Source of the DNA: Gp13-AA77 sp036521995 | GTDB taxonomy: Bacteria; Acidobacteriota; Terriglobia; UBA7540 | Direction: 5' to 3' | DNA length: 32,652 bases | Assembly: GCA_036521995.1 (NCBI GenBank) | Contig: DATDGR010000321.1 | Coordinates: 1-32,652 of the forward strand | In this document: positions 23,386 to 32,372 of the stretch, in pieces | How positions within the stretch are numbered: the stretch's first letter is position 1 | How the letters are laid out: every line of letters begins with the position of its first letter | Translations under genes and position numbers: made by a program | The notes under the pieces: model-generated | What the model was told of the DNA's origin: nothing | Databases searched by the model: none | What the model saw: only the letters and a program-made list of their open reading frames with translations

Positions 23386-24810
23386 ATGGTCTTCTACTTA
23401 CCCGAAACGCTTGAAGCTGCGTCCTCGCTGGACGAGATGACGCCCCGCCAGATCGTGGTGGAGTTGGACAAGCACGTGGTGGGCCAAGGCGACGCCAAGC
23501 GAGCCGTGGCCATCGCCTTGCGCAACCGTCTCCGCCGCCAGAAGCTCTCCGAAGAGCTGGCGGAAGAGATCCTGCCCAAGAATATCATCATGATCGGTCC
23601 CACCGGCGTGGGCAAGACGGAGATCGCCCGGCGAATCGCCCGCCTGACGAATTCCCCCTTTCTCAAGGTTGAGGCTTCCCGCTTTACCGAGGTGGGCTAT
23701 GTGGGCCGGGACGTGGAGTCCATGGTGCGCGACCTGGTGGAGATCTCCATCGACATGGTGCGTGAGGAGAAGGTCAACGAGGTGGCCGAGAAGGCGGAGC
23801 AGAATGCCGAGGAGCGACTTTTGGATCTGCTGCTGCCTCCTCCGGGTCCCGCCAGAGTCAAGCCCCCGGGGAGCGACGATCTGGCCACGGCGGGGAACTC
23901 GGGCAACTCGGCCGCAGCGCCTGAGAATCTCGACCGCACGCGGGAAAAGCTGCGCGCTCAGCTCCGCGAGGGCAAACTGGACGAACGCCAGGTGGAAGTG
24001 GACGTCCGCGAGCGGAGCTTCCCCGCTTTCGAAGTGGTCTCCTCGCAGGGCATCGAGGAGATGGATATCAACATCAAGGACATTTTGCCCGGCCTCTTCG
24101 GCCAGCGCTCCAAAAAGCGCCGCATGCCGGTGGGTGAGGCCATGGACTACCTGATTCAAGAGGAGGAGAACCGCCTGATCGACATGGATCAGGTGACGCG
24201 CGCGGCCGTGGAAAGGGTGGAACAGAACGGCATCATCTTCCTGGATGAAATTGACAAGATCGCTGGACGGGAGCGCGGGCATGGACCGGACGTGAGCCGC
24301 GAAGGTGTGCAGCGTGACATCCTGCCCATCGTGGAAGGCACCACCGTCAACACCCGTTACGGCATGGTCCGCACCGATCACATCCTGTTCATTGCTGCCG
24401 GCGCCTTTCACGTTTCCAAACCCTCGGACTTGATTCCGGAGCTGCAGGGCCGCTTCCCCATTCGCGTTGAGCTGCAATCGCTGAACGTGGAAGACTTTGT
24501 CCGCATTCTCACGGAACCCAAGAGCGCGCTGGTGAAGCAGTATACGGCGCTGCTCGAGACCGAAGGCATCAAACTCAGTTTCACCGACGATGCGCTCGGA
24601 GAACTGGCCAAATTTGCCGCCACCGTCAATGAGCAGACCGAAAATATCGGCGCCCGGCGGCTGCACACCATCATGGAGAAGCTGCTGGACGAGGTTTCGT
24701 TCGAGGGGCCAGACCTGAAAAAGAAGACCGTGAAGGTCGACGCCGCCTACGTTCAGGAGCGGCTGGCGGACATCGTGAAGAATCAGGACCTGAGCCGTTA
24801 CATTCTCTGA
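23386..24810 (+). CDS. hslU: ATP-dependent protease ATPase subunit HslU
   Basis: A 474-residue AAA+ unfoldase. Walker A GPTGVGKT (71-78), pore loop GYVG (104-107), Walker B IIFLDE (283-288), and the closing sequence SRYIL, whose C-terminal tail docks into HslV to activate it. The I domain spans roughly 110-245 and contains a low-complexity Pro/Gly/Ser/Asn patch at 150-180. It unfolds substrates and feeds them to HslV. The ATG at 23386 gives an MVFYLPETLE extension before the usual MTPRQIVVELD; a start at Met18 is also possible. The ribosome site is weak. It belongs to one operon with hslV. Confidence 0.97.
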   Translation: MVFYLPETLEAASSLDEMTPRQIVVELDKHVVGQGDAKRAVAIALRNRLRRQKLSEELAEEILPKNIIMIGPTGVGKTEIARRIARLTNSPFLKVEASRFTEVGYVGRDVESMVRDLVEISIDMVREEKVNEVAEKAEQNAEERLLDLLLPPPGPARVKPPGSDDLATAGNSGNSAAAPENLDRTREKLRAQLREGKLDERQVEVDVRERSFPAFEVVSSQGIEEMDINIKDILPGLFGQRSKKRRMPVGEAMDYLIQEEENRLIDMDQVTRAAVERVEQNGIIFLDEIDKIAGRERGHGPDVSREGVQRDILPIVEGTTVNTRYGMVRTDHILFIAAGAFHVSKPSDLIPELQGRFPIRVELQSLNVEDFVRILTEPKSALVKQYTALLETEGIKLSFTDDALGELAKFAATVNEQTENIGARRLHTIMEKLLDEVSFEGPDLKKKTVKVDAAYVQERLADIVKNQDLSRYIL

Positions 24811-24825
24811 TCCACACATTATGCA

Positions 24826-24872
24826 GATTTAACCGATTACAGATCAACAGATTAAGCGGATTTAACCGATTA
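24826..24872. repeat. Short tandem AT-rich repeat
   Basis: GATTTAACCGATTA occurs at 24826-24839 and 24859-24872, period 33 nt, with a related CAGATTAAG segment between. It fills the gap between hslU and the lipoprotein gene. Similar GATT/ATTG-rich filler occurs near 12142-12170 and 22100-22135. Confidence 0.65.
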
Positions 24873-24880
24873 AGCTGACT

Positions 24881-26020
24881 ATGCGATCTTCGGCGGCCTC
24901 CCACGGCAGTTCAGGGTCGCGGGGGATTCGGCCGTTTCTCCACATCGGTGTAATCTGCGCCATCGGTGCACTGATTCTCTCCTGCGCGGCTCAATCCCCG
25001 CCCCACCCGCCGCGCGTGGAGCGTCCCGCGCCGGTTAAGGACCTCACCGCTGCCCAGGTTGGCCCCACCGTCGAACTGCGCTTCACCCCGCCGACCTTGG
25101 CGACCGATGGCGAGGATTTGACGAAGCCGCTCGAGATCGAGATCTTTCGAACCATCACGCCAAAGGGTGTGAAGCTCAGCCCGGGAATTGCAGGAAAGGC
25201 GAACCGGCCCTGGCTTATTCTACAAGGCAAGGAGCTGAAACAGCGCTCCGCGGGCGGGAAGGTGGAGTACGTTGACCAGCTTTCGCCCGCCGACTTCGCC
25301 CATTTCGTGGGCTCCAGGTTTGCCTACGGGGTGCGCGGACTTACGCGCGGCTTTCGGGGCCGGCCGATTGAGGCCGAAGTCTCGAATATCGCCAGCCTGA
25401 TGATCCTTGACGTGCCGACGCCCGTGACGGAACTTGCCATCACGCCGACCGAAAAGGCGCTCGATCTCTCCTGGTCCGCGCCCGCCCGTACCCTTACGGG
25501 CCAAGCCGCGGCTTCCACGCTCAGCTACCATGTGTATCGGAGTGAGGCCGGAGCCGCCGGCGCCAGCAAGCCAGGTCCCTACAGGCTGATCGCGGACGCG
25601 CACGAGACGTCTTATGCCGATTCCAGCTTCGAGTTCGGACGCTTTTACTCCTATGAAGTGCGCGCTGTGGTAACGGAAGATGGCCAATCCGCCGAGAGTG
25701 CCAACTCCGAGGCGCGCGACATCGTGCCCCGGGACACGTTTCCCCCATCCCCCCCCGCAGGCCTCACCGGGCTCTTTACGTCGCAGGCCATCGAGCTCAT
25801 CTGGAATCCGAATCTCGAGCCCGACTTGGCCGGATACGACATTTACCGGCGCGAGGGCAATGGGCAGGAAGAAAAGCTGAATCCGGAGCTGCTCCGGACG
25901 CCGCTATATCGCGACACAGCCGTGACGGCCGGACGCCGTTACTTCTATCGCGTGTCCGCCGTCGATCGGACCGGCAACGAGAGCAGCCCTTCCCCCGAGA
26001 TTGAGGTCGAAGTTCCATAG
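24881..26020 (+). CDS. Lipoprotein with fibronectin type III-like domains
   Basis: A 379-residue protein with a basic N-terminus, a hydrophobic segment (21-34) and a lipobox LILSC with Cys35, indicating a lipid-anchored envelope protein. After a proline-rich linker come three FN3-like modules: about 50-175 (PVKDLTAAQVGPTVELRFTP), 178-285 (PVTELAITPTEKALDLSWSA ... YSYEVRAV) and 288-379 (SPPAGLTGLFTSQAIELIWN ... YFYRVSAVDRTGNESSPS). The last two have the classic W...Y.VY/IYR...Y.Y.V.A pattern. No catalytic domain is seen; a structural or binding role is inferred. The ATG at 24881 has no Shine-Dalgarno sequence. It follows hslU by 70 nt of repeat. Confidence 0.82.
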   Translation: MRSSAASHGSSGSRGIRPFLHIGVICAIGALILSCAAQSPPHPPRVERPAPVKDLTAAQVGPTVELRFTPPTLATDGEDLTKPLEIEIFRTITPKGVKLSPGIAGKANRPWLILQGKELKQRSAGGKVEYVDQLSPADFAHFVGSRFAYGVRGLTRGFRGRPIEAEVSNIASLMILDVPTPVTELAITPTEKALDLSWSAPARTLTGQAAASTLSYHVYRSEAGAAGASKPGPYRLIADAHETSYADSSFEFGRFYSYEVRAVVTEDGQSAESANSEARDIVPRDTFPPSPPAGLTGLFTSQAIELIWNPNLEPDLAGYDIYRREGNGQEEKLNPELLRTPLYRDTAVTAGRRYFYRVSAVDRTGNESSPSPEIEVEVP

Positions 26021-26208
26021 GCGGCGAAGGGGTCATCTCTCAGCCGCTAGCTCGTGCGCCCGCGGCCGGCGCAGGCCAAAGTCGCTCCTGGAAAGCAAAG
26101 GCTCTGGCGGACTCCCATGCGCAGCGGCAAGGTGATCACGCTCAAGTCGATCGGTGGGGGTCCGGCGAGGCGAGCGCAAGAGGAAAGAACAGGCGAGGTG
26201 GAAACCAC

Positions 26209-27432
26209 TCAGCAGCAGTCGAGAATGAGGCAGGTGATGTCGTCGTGCTGAGGAGCGTGACCGACGAACGTATCGATCGAAGCCATGAGCCGCTTCAGCG
26301 CGTCCGCGGCTGAGCTGCTCCGCCCGAGCTGCAACTCTGTCAGCAAGCGACCCTCCTCGAATTCAGCCGCCGCCTGGTTCTCCGCCTCCACCACGCCGTC
26401 GGTAAAGATGACTAATCGATCCCTCGGCGCCAGTGTCACCTCTCCGCACTCATATCGCGCGTTCCGCATGATTCCCAGTGGGGGACCACCCTGGCCGAGG
26501 CGCTCGAGACCGCCCGGACTGGCCGGCGCCCGCAGGAGCATAGGCTCGTTGTGTCCAGCGTTGACGTACGTGAGCCTGCGGGTGGCAAGGTCGAGTTCGG
26601 CGAGAAAGGCGGTGGTAAAGCGGCGGCCGGACTGGCTGTGCTCGCACGCATAGGCGTTCAGCCCCCGGACAAGTTCCGTGATCGGGCCCGGATACAAGGA
26701 CAGCGTGCGGAGGCTGGCCTGAAACGTGGCCATGAGCAGCGCCGCTGGTACGCTCTTGCCCGCCACATCCGCCACCACCAGCAGCAAACGGCCCGAGTCC
26801 GCGCCGCCGAGGTTCTGCGTCGCCGGCGGAGCTCCAGGGTCGGCGGATCCGGAACGAAGGAAAGCGTCATAGTAGTCGCCGGCCACGGTGTTGGCCGCTC
26901 GCGAGGCGAAGGCGATCTCCACCCCGGGAATCACCGGTGGAGTCTCAGGAACCAGCCAGCGCTGGATTTCCTTGGCGATCTCAAGATCGCGCTTCATAGT
27001 GACCCGATCGGCGAGTTCGAGCGCCAGCAGCAGAAGCAGAGTGAGCGCTCCCAAGATGGCCTCGCCGCCGCCCAGGCTGATCACGGTCGTGTCCGACACC
27101 CGGACTTCGGTCCCCAGGATGCCTAGGATCACAAGCGCCAGGGCTACGATCAGCAGCACGCGTCGCGCCGGCGACAGCTTCATTACCATGGCCCAGAACA
27201 GGGCCTTGGCGGTGCGCCAGTAGCGTTTCCGACGGGACTCGCCCTCGACCGGCTCCCAGTCGATCTCCTTCGAATACCACCCGTAGCCGGCGCGCGCGTC
27301 GGCCTTGAACTGTCCCCAAAGCTCCTGAATCTCGAGGCCGTCGGTGACGCGGCCCCAGAAAGTCCGCACTTGCTCTCCCAGGCTCACCGATCCCGGCCCG
27401 CGGCTGCGCGGAGTGCTTTCGAATGATGCCAT
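26209..27432 (-). CDS. Membrane-anchored SpoIIE/RsbU-type PP2C phosphatase
   Basis: A 407-residue protein. Residues 1-88 are soluble and unassigned; two membrane helices follow (about 90-107 and 122-141), then a linker (DLEIAKEIQRWLVPETPP, typical of RsbU-like proteins) and the PP2C domain. Metal-binding acidic residues are visible in NTVAGDYYD (Asp186), VVADVAGKS (Asp222), FTDGVVEA and HDDITCLIL. Family members dephosphorylate serine/threonine on anti-anti-sigma factors. No partner anti-sigma gene is present here. ATG 27432 has no Shine-Dalgarno sequence but a perfect TATAAT 7 nt upstream, implying a leaderless mRNA from its own promoter rather than read-through from glnE. Confidence 0.9.
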   Translation of the reverse strand: MASFESTPRSRGPGSVSLGEQVRTFWGRVTDGLEIQELWGQFKADARAGYGWYSKEIDWEPVEGESRRKRYWRTAKALFWAMVMKLSPARRVLLIVALALVILGILGTEVRVSDTTVISLGGGEAILGALTLLLLLALELADRVTMKRDLEIAKEIQRWLVPETPPVIPGVEIAFASRAANTVAGDYYDAFLRSGSADPGAPPATQNLGGADSGRLLLVVADVAGKSVPAALLMATFQASLRTLSLYPGPITELVRGLNAYACEHSQSGRRFTTAFLAELDLATRRLTYVNAGHNEPMLLRAPASPGGLERLGQGGPPLGIMRNARYECGEVTLAPRDRLVIFTDGVVEAENQAAAEFEEGRLLTELQLGRSSSAADALKRLMASIDTFVGHAPQHDDITCLILDCC

Positions 27433-27439
27433 GGCAGTG

Positions 27440-27445
27440 ATTATA
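27440..27445 (-). promoter_or_regulatory. -10 element of the SpoIIE-type phosphatase gene
   Basis: A perfect TATAAT on the minus strand, 7 nt before the ATG; the hexamer 17 nt further upstream does not match -35. The predicted start site coincides with the start codon. Confidence 0.5.
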
Positions 27446-27484
27446 GATCAGCTCGTGGATACGCTGGCCCGACCGCACCGGCAG

Positions 27485-27508
27485 GGAGCGGGGGTCCTTA
27501 GCCGCTCC
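27485..27508 (-). terminator. Hairpin after glnE
   Basis: GGAGCGG and CCGCTCC form a 7-bp GC-rich stem with a 10-nt loop, 29 nt after the glnE stop. There is no U-tract, so it may be a weak or Rho-assisted terminator, or a 3' end stabiliser. Confidence 0.35.
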
Positions 27509-27537
27509 TAGGTTCGGGTGTAGTGGAATCAGCGCGT

Positions 27538-30500
27538 TTAGGCGACGACCCGGCAATAGACTTCCCGAACCTCCTGCTGAACTTCGTGCAGGCGAGATAA
27601 CGGGCCGTCATCCCTTGATATATACCCCCACAGACGCAGCAGATACTCTGCTCCCTCGGCCTGGCCGGGGCGCTCGAAGAGCTTACGCGCGGACTTTCCG
27701 GTGACAAGGCGAGCGGCATGGTCAACCGCGCGCATGAAAGTGCCTCCGCTTTCGAGAGTCTCAGCGTCCCGGTCCGACAGGATTCCGGCCGAAGCCAGCG
27801 CCGCAATCTGTTGTCGCATGTTAGAGCCAGCCGGAACGCCCAGGTGGTGGCGCAAGCGCAGGTACGAAACCGCGAAGTCCACATCGTAGTAGCCACCGGG
27901 CGCGGTCTTGGTTGGCGAAAGCCGGCCCTTCGGCTCCTTTTCGAGCCTGCGTCGCATTTCCTGAAGCGCGCGCGCCAGATCAGGATCGCCTGCGAAGTGC
28001 TCGAACAGCCTGTCTGTCAGCCGCGCGATAACGCGCCAGCCGACCTCAGCGTTACCCGCGATAGGGCAGGCCTTAAGATAGGTGAGCGCCTCCCACGGGT
28101 GCGCAGAAGCGGCCGCGTAGTCGACCAGAGCGTCCTCGGTGACCACGAGCTCGCCCTCGGATCCGCGCGGCCGCAGCCGAGTGTCGACGGCAAACACCGA
28201 GCCATCTCGGGTGTAGCTCGAGAGTGCTTCGATCACTTTCTCGGCGAGGCGCATTCCGCCCAGCCTTTCCTCCGGTGTCGTATGGGAAGCTGCCACAAAC
28301 ACCAGGTCAGCGTCAGAACCGAGGTCAAATTCGTTGAGGCCCAGCCTGCCGAAGCCCAAAACGGCGAAAGGCACATCGCACCGGCGCGCATCCTGAAGCA
28401 TGGTTAAGGCGATCGAGAACGCAGTCGCCACCGAACTGGCTGCCAGGTCAGACCACCGGCCGAGCGAGTCGAACACGTTCTGAGCCTGCGCGCAGTCGCG
28501 GGCTCCAAGCTCCAGCACCCGGGCACGAAAACCCGTTCGCAGTAGGGCCATCTTCTCCCGGCTTCCCAGATGCTCTTCGACCGCCCAGGGAAAGGCCGGC
28601 GCGGGTCTGGGGCCGGCTCCTGCCCGGCTAGCCGCTCCGACCTGCTCGCCGCTGCCGGCACCGGCAGCCGAGCCCATGCCCGGCGCAGGCTCCAGGCACA
28701 TGTCCAATTGCGCGGCTGAGAGAGGCTGCGCCACGTCGTTGGCCAAGACGGCCAGATCCTGGGGATGACGGATCAGCAGGTCAGACAGGTATTCGCTCAC
28801 GCGCAGGATCTTCACCGCCCGTTCCACGGCCACGGGACTCTCGCGAATCAGCGCCAGAGAGTCTGCCGACCCCAGCAAGGCCGTCACGAATCCTGCCACC
28901 CGCGCGCGCGCGCGTGGCGCCAGAGCCGCTTCGCGCACGCGGCGGGCAAGCTCCGGGGAGTGTGACTCCAGGTGACGCAACGTCGCAGCGTAGGAATGAC
29001 GGCCCGAATCACCGCCCGTGGCCGCCGGCTTGAGTTCGAACGCGGCCGCCGGGCGATCCCCAAACCCAGGATGGATCCAGCGAACGTAGACCTCGCGCAC
29101 GCTCTCCAGGATCTCGTTCACGCGGGAGACCAGGCTAGGTCCGGGCTCTTGCTCCCCTGCCGCTTCGATGCCCATGCGGCGCGCCAGCCGATCCAAGGCC
29201 TCCGGCTCTGAAGGCAGACGGTGACTCTGCTGCCCGCGATCGAGCTGGATGCGGTGCTCCACTTTGCGTAGAAACTCGTAGGCCGTCGTCAAGGCAGCGT
29301 AGTCGCGGTCCGAGAGCAGTTGCTTGTCATTCAGCTTGCGCAGGGCATGGAGCGTTCCACCCGATCGCACCCAGGGATCGCGGGCGCCGTAGAGCCGCTG
29401 CAGGCACTGAGTGAGAAATTCGACGTCCCGGATGCCGCCGGCCTCCCGCTTCACGTCCAGGGTCTCGCGGCCGCTCTCGCGCAGGTGTTGCGAGCTGCGC
29501 TCGCGGCTGGTGAGGACGCTCTCAACCGCCTCAGAATGGGCGGGTGAACGGTAGATGTGCGATTCTACCCCGCGCAGGAAGGCCCGAGTCAGACGGGCGT
29601 CGCCTGCCGAATGACGCGCCTTGATCAGCATTTGCAGCTCCCAGTCACGCGCCCGCCGCGCGTAGTAATCGAGCGTCGCGCCGAGTGAGAGGACAAGGTC
29701 GCCGGCGTTCCCCTCTGGCCGTAAACGCAGATCAACCCGGAACACCGGGCCCGAGGATGTCGCCTGGGTCAAGCGCTGGGTGACGGACTGCGCCAGACGA
29801 ACGAAGTATTCCTTGTTCATCACCACTGAGCTTGCCGGCGCGGACTCCGGCTCGCCGCTGCCGGCGGTTTCACCGTCACGCGCATAGAGAAACAGAAGAT
29901 CGATATCGGAGCTATAGTTCAGCTCGTTCCCGCCCAGTTTGCCCAACGACACGATGCTGAAACCGCTCCGCGCCACGCGTCCTTGCGCGTCACGGTACTG
30001 TGGCTGGCCGTAACGCTTGCCCAGTTCCTGGTCGGCTTTGAGCAGCGCCTGAGCCAGGAGCACATCCGCCAGCTCGGAGAGCTCCAGCGTGACGTCGGCC
30101 AGGGTGGCAAGGCCCAGCACGTCCTTCAAGCCGATGCGCACGTAATTCCGGCGCTTGAAGAGCCCCAGATTGGCGGGAAGATCGGAAGCCGAGTGGGTGG
30201 TGGCGAACCGGGCGTAGTCCTCCATCAGGCCTTCGCGCGGGCGGAGCTCCGTGAAGCGGCGGTCGCGCGCGAATTGCAGGACCAGGCTGGGCTCGGTTAG
30301 AAAGCCTTCAGCCAGCAGGCTGCCGTAAGCAAAGGCGGCGGTCAGGTAGGTGAGCCCGCTCGGACGGCGCCCGAGCTCGCGCAGCAGGTCGGGCGAGGCT
30401 GCCTGAGTGTAGCGCTCGAGCAGATTGAGCGCGCCATCCGGGTCCGGAGACTGCCCGAGCAGCGGTCCGAGCGGCTTCCGTAGCGCCGTGGGCAGCCGCT

Positions 30501-30597
30501 TCTCCAGCCGGAGCCAGTTCTCTTCAGCTTTGCGGGGATCTCGAAACGGCGCCTGGGGAAAATCCGGTCGCATCCGGGCCTTGCAGCCGCTCCTCAT
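27538..30597 (-). CDS. glnE: Glutamine synthetase adenylyltransferase/deadenylase
   Basis: A protein of about 1019 residues with both nucleotidyltransferase halves. The N-terminal deadenylylase core has SLGKLGGNELNYSSDIDLLF (catalytic SSDIDL at about 229-234) and RVDLRLRPEGNAGDL. The C-terminal adenylylase core has GFGRLGLNEFDLGSDADLVF (about 760-765 for GSDADL) and DTRLRPRGSEGEL. A GlnD/PII-responsive helical region (GGIRDVEFLTQCLQRLYG) lies between. A Gly/Ala-rich linker at about 637-669 is unusual and probably disordered. The enzyme adds and removes AMP on the GlnA tyrosine according to nitrogen state. I prefer ATG 30597; ATG 30573 is also possible, and TTG 30645 is rejected because it lies inside the intergenic hairpin. 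It is just downstream of glnA. Confidence 0.94.
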   Translation of the reverse strand: MRSGCKARMRPDFPQAPFRDPRKAEENWLRLEKRLPTALRKPLGPLLGQSPDPDGALNLLERYTQAASPDLLRELGRRPSGLTYLTAAFAYGSLLAEGFLTEPSLVLQFARDRRFTELRPREGLMEDYARFATTHSASDLPANLGLFKRRNYVRIGLKDVLGLATLADVTLELSELADVLLAQALLKADQELGKRYGQPQYRDAQGRVARSGFSIVSLGKLGGNELNYSSDIDLLFLYARDGETAGSGEPESAPASSVVMNKEYFVRLAQSVTQRLTQATSSGPVFRVDLRLRPEGNAGDLVLSLGATLDYYARRARDWELQMLIKARHSAGDARLTRAFLRGVESHIYRSPAHSEAVESVLTSRERSSQHLRESGRETLDVKREAGGIRDVEFLTQCLQRLYGARDPWVRSGGTLHALRKLNDKQLLSDRDYAALTTAYEFLRKVEHRIQLDRGQQSHRLPSEPEALDRLARRMGIEAAGEQEPGPSLVSRVNEILESVREVYVRWIHPGFGDRPAAAFELKPAATGGDSGRHSYAATLRHLESHSPELARRVREAALAPRARARVAGFVTALLGSADSLALIRESPVAVERAVKILRVSEYLSDLLIRHPQDLAVLANDVAQPLSAAQLDMCLEPAPGMGSAAGAGSGEQVGAASRAGAGPRPAPAFPWAVEEHLGSREKMALLRTGFRARVLELGARDCAQAQNVFDSLGRWSDLAASSVATAFSIALTMLQDARRCDVPFAVLGFGRLGLNEFDLGSDADLVFVAASHTTPEERLGGMRLAEKVIEALSSYTRDGSVFAVDTRLRPRGSEGELVVTEDALVDYAAASAHPWEALTYLKACPIAGNAEVGWRVIARLTDRLFEHFAGDPDLARALQEMRRRLEKEPKGRLSPTKTAPGGYYDVDFAVSYLRLRHHLGVPAGSNMRQQIAALASAGILSDRDAETLESGGTFMRAVDHAARLVTGKSARKLFERPGQAEGAEYLLRLWGYISRDDGPLSRLHEVQQEVREVYCRVVA

Positions 30598-30605
30598 TTG
30601 ACCAC

Positions 30606-30652
30606 CGGGTGATCTGAAGCGGAGCCGGCTGGCTCTGCCCTTCAATCACCCG
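30606..30652 (-). promoter_or_regulatory. Hairpin between glnA and glnE
   Basis: CGGGTGAT (30606-30613) pairs with ATCACCCG (30645-30652); after one bulged base TGAAG pairs with CTTCA; inside, GAGCC pairs with GGCTC around a 4-nt loop. This long nested stem sits between the two genes and has no U-tract. It could slow read-through or protect the glnA mRNA end, lowering glnE relative to glnA. CCCGATGACC is also directly repeated at 30649-30658 and 30673-30682. Confidence 0.5.
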
Positions 30653-30681
30653 ATGACCCGATCAATCAGCGGCCCGATGAC

Positions 30682-32091
30682 CTAAATGTCGTAATACAGC
30701 GCGAACTCGTAAGGGTGCGGACGCGTGTTGACGGCCTGCACCTCGTTCTTCATCTTGTAGTCGATCCAGGTCTCGACCAGCTCCTCGCTGAAGACGTCGC
30801 CCTTCAGCAGGAACTCGTGGTCCTTCTCGAGCGCCCGCAGCGATTCCTCGAGCGACCCTGGCATCGACGGCACCTTCTTCATCTCCTCCGCCCCGAGGTC
30901 GTAAATGTCCCGGTCGAGCGGCTCGCCGGGATCAAGCTTGTTCTCGATGCCGTCGAGCCCGGCCATCAGCATGGCGCCAAACGCCAGGTACGGATTGCAG
31001 GAAGGATCGGGCGGCCGGTACTCGGCCCGCTTCGCCTTCGGACTCGCCGAGTACATGGGGATGCGCACGGCGGCGCTGCGGTTCCGCCGCGAGTACGCCA
31101 GGTTCACCGGGGCTTCGAAGCCCGGCACCAGGCGCTTGTAGGAGTTGGTGGTGGGCGCGATCAGCGCGGCCAGGGCGGGGGAATGCTTCAGCAAGCCGCC
31201 GATGTACCACAGCGCCGTGGAGCTCAGGCCGGCGTACTGATCGCCCGCAAACAGAGGCTTGCCGTCCTTCCAGAGACTCTGGTGAGTGTGCATGCCGGAG
31301 CCGTTGTCCAGGTAGATGGGCTTGGGCATGAACGTTACCGTCTTGCCGAACTGCCGGGCCACGTTGCGGATGATGTATTTGTAGATCATCATCCAGTCCG
31401 CGGCCGTCACCAGCGGATTGAACTTCTGGTCGATCTCGCACTGACCGCCGGTGGCCACTTCGTGGTGATGGCACTCGATGATGAGCCCGGAACGTTCCAT
31501 GGTCAGCACCATTTCGGAGCGCAGGTCCTGGTAGTGATCGGTGGGCGGCACCGGGAAGTAGCCTTCCTTGTAGCGCGGCCGGTAGCCCAGATTGTCCTTC
31601 TCGCGGCCCGAGTTCCAGCGGCCTTCTTCAGCATCGATGAAGTAAAAGCCGTGCTGCTGCGCTTGATCGAAGCGAATGTTATCGAAGATGAAGAACTCGG
31701 CTTCAGCCCCGAAATAGGCGGTGTCGGCCGCGCCCGTATACAGCAGGTACTGCACCGCCTTCTTGGCGATGTTACGCGGGTCTTTCAGATAGTGCTGCTT
31801 GGTGAGCGGGTCGATGATGTCGCCGATCAGGACCAACGTCGGCACGTCCGTGAAAGGGTCCAGCATGCACCAGCTCGCGTCAGGGACCAGCAGCATGTCG
31901 CTTTCGTGGATGGCCGCCCAGCCCCGAATGCTGGAGCCATCCATGCCGAAGCCATCTTCGAAAGAGTCGATCGAGAGCTGGTGGATGGGAAAAGTTACGT
32001 GGTGCCAGAGTCCGGGCAGGTCGGTAAACCGGACATCAACCATCTTGGCATTGTTCTGGGCTGCAAACTCCAATACCCCTTTCGCGTCCAT
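30682..32091 (-). CDS. glnA: Glutamine synthetase type I
   Basis: A 469-residue type I enzyme of the beta (adenylylated) subtype, the same length as the E. coli protein. Motifs: MDGSSIRGW (50-58), FGAEAEFFIFD (about 127-137), NGSGMHTHQS (263-272), the ATP/glutamate region NRSAAVRIP (337-345) and EYRPPDPSCNPY (from Glu357). Tyr397 in DRDIYDLG is the adenylylation site, at the same number as in E. coli, and glnE lies next door. It condenses ammonia and glutamate using ATP, as a cytoplasmic dodecamer. ATG 32091 follows CTGGAGG closely. A sigma-70-type promoter lies upstream; I found no sigma-54 site. Confidence 0.98.
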   Translation of the reverse strand: MDAKGVLEFAAQNNAKMVDVRFTDLPGLWHHVTFPIHQLSIDSFEDGFGMDGSSIRGWAAIHESDMLLVPDASWCMLDPFTDVPTLVLIGDIIDPLTKQHYLKDPRNIAKKAVQYLLYTGAADTAYFGAEAEFFIFDNIRFDQAQQHGFYFIDAEEGRWNSGREKDNLGYRPRYKEGYFPVPPTDHYQDLRSEMVLTMERSGLIIECHHHEVATGGQCEIDQKFNPLVTAADWMMIYKYIIRNVARQFGKTVTFMPKPIYLDNGSGMHTHQSLWKDGKPLFAGDQYAGLSSTALWYIGGLLKHSPALAALIAPTTNSYKRLVPGFEAPVNLAYSRRNRSAAVRIPMYSASPKAKRAEYRPPDPSCNPYLAFGAMLMAGLDGIENKLDPGEPLDRDIYDLGAEEMKKVPSMPGSLEESLRALEKDHEFLLKGDVFSEELVETWIDYKMKNEVQAVNTRPHPYEFALYYDI

Positions 32092-32159
32092 GAAACCTCC
32101 AGGTGTAGTTTTCGGGTGTGATCAACCCGTCCGATGAAGACCTTGTAACCGGGCCTTCT

Positions 32160-32188
32160 AAAATATCGTGCCGGGGGAGTTTCGTCAA
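32160..32188 (-). promoter_or_regulatory. glnA promoter
   Basis: On the minus strand TTGACG, a 17-nt spacer and TATTTT (5/6 and 4/6 matches) form a reasonable sigma-70 promoter, giving a leader of about 60 nt before the glnA ATG at 32091 with GGAGG in place. Confidence 0.5.
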
Positions 32189-32219
32189 GCGGATGCCGCC
32201 ATTTACGCCCTTGACGCGA

Positions 32220-32236
32220 GTGTATCAGAATTACAC
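32220..32236. promoter_or_regulatory. Possible operator dyad upstream of glnA
   Basis: GTGTA, 7 nt, TACAC, flanked by CGCG on both sides with one mismatch in register, lies about 32 nt upstream of the glnA -35. Its position suits an activator. The binding protein is unknown. Confidence 0.3.
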
Positions 32237-32372
32237 GCGGTTCCGATCTCCCGCCTTTCCGCTCGCCCCTAACTTTCGCCAAACAAAGCCGCAAAATAAA
32301 TCGTGGCAGCCGTCGCGGCCGTGCCCACGGTCCAATTTGGGCCCGCCAGAATGAAGGGGTGGGCACTGGTAG

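Noticed and set aside
23398..24819. 473-codon open frame antisense to hslU
   Set aside because: hslU is complete and well conserved; the antisense frame is rich in H, L, V and Q with no domain and is a codon-bias shadow.
26054..26251. 65-codon plus-strand ORF after the lipoprotein gene
   Set aside because: It overlaps the 3' end of the phosphatase gene, has no ribosome site and no recognisable motif.
30715..32121. 468-codon open frame antisense to glnA
   Set aside because: It mirrors a highly conserved gene over its whole length, has no motif and no ribosome site that decides it.
32092..32360. Sigma-54 promoter for glnA
   Set aside because: No TGGCAC/TTGC pair with the required spacing on the minus strand; a sigma-70-like pair fits better.
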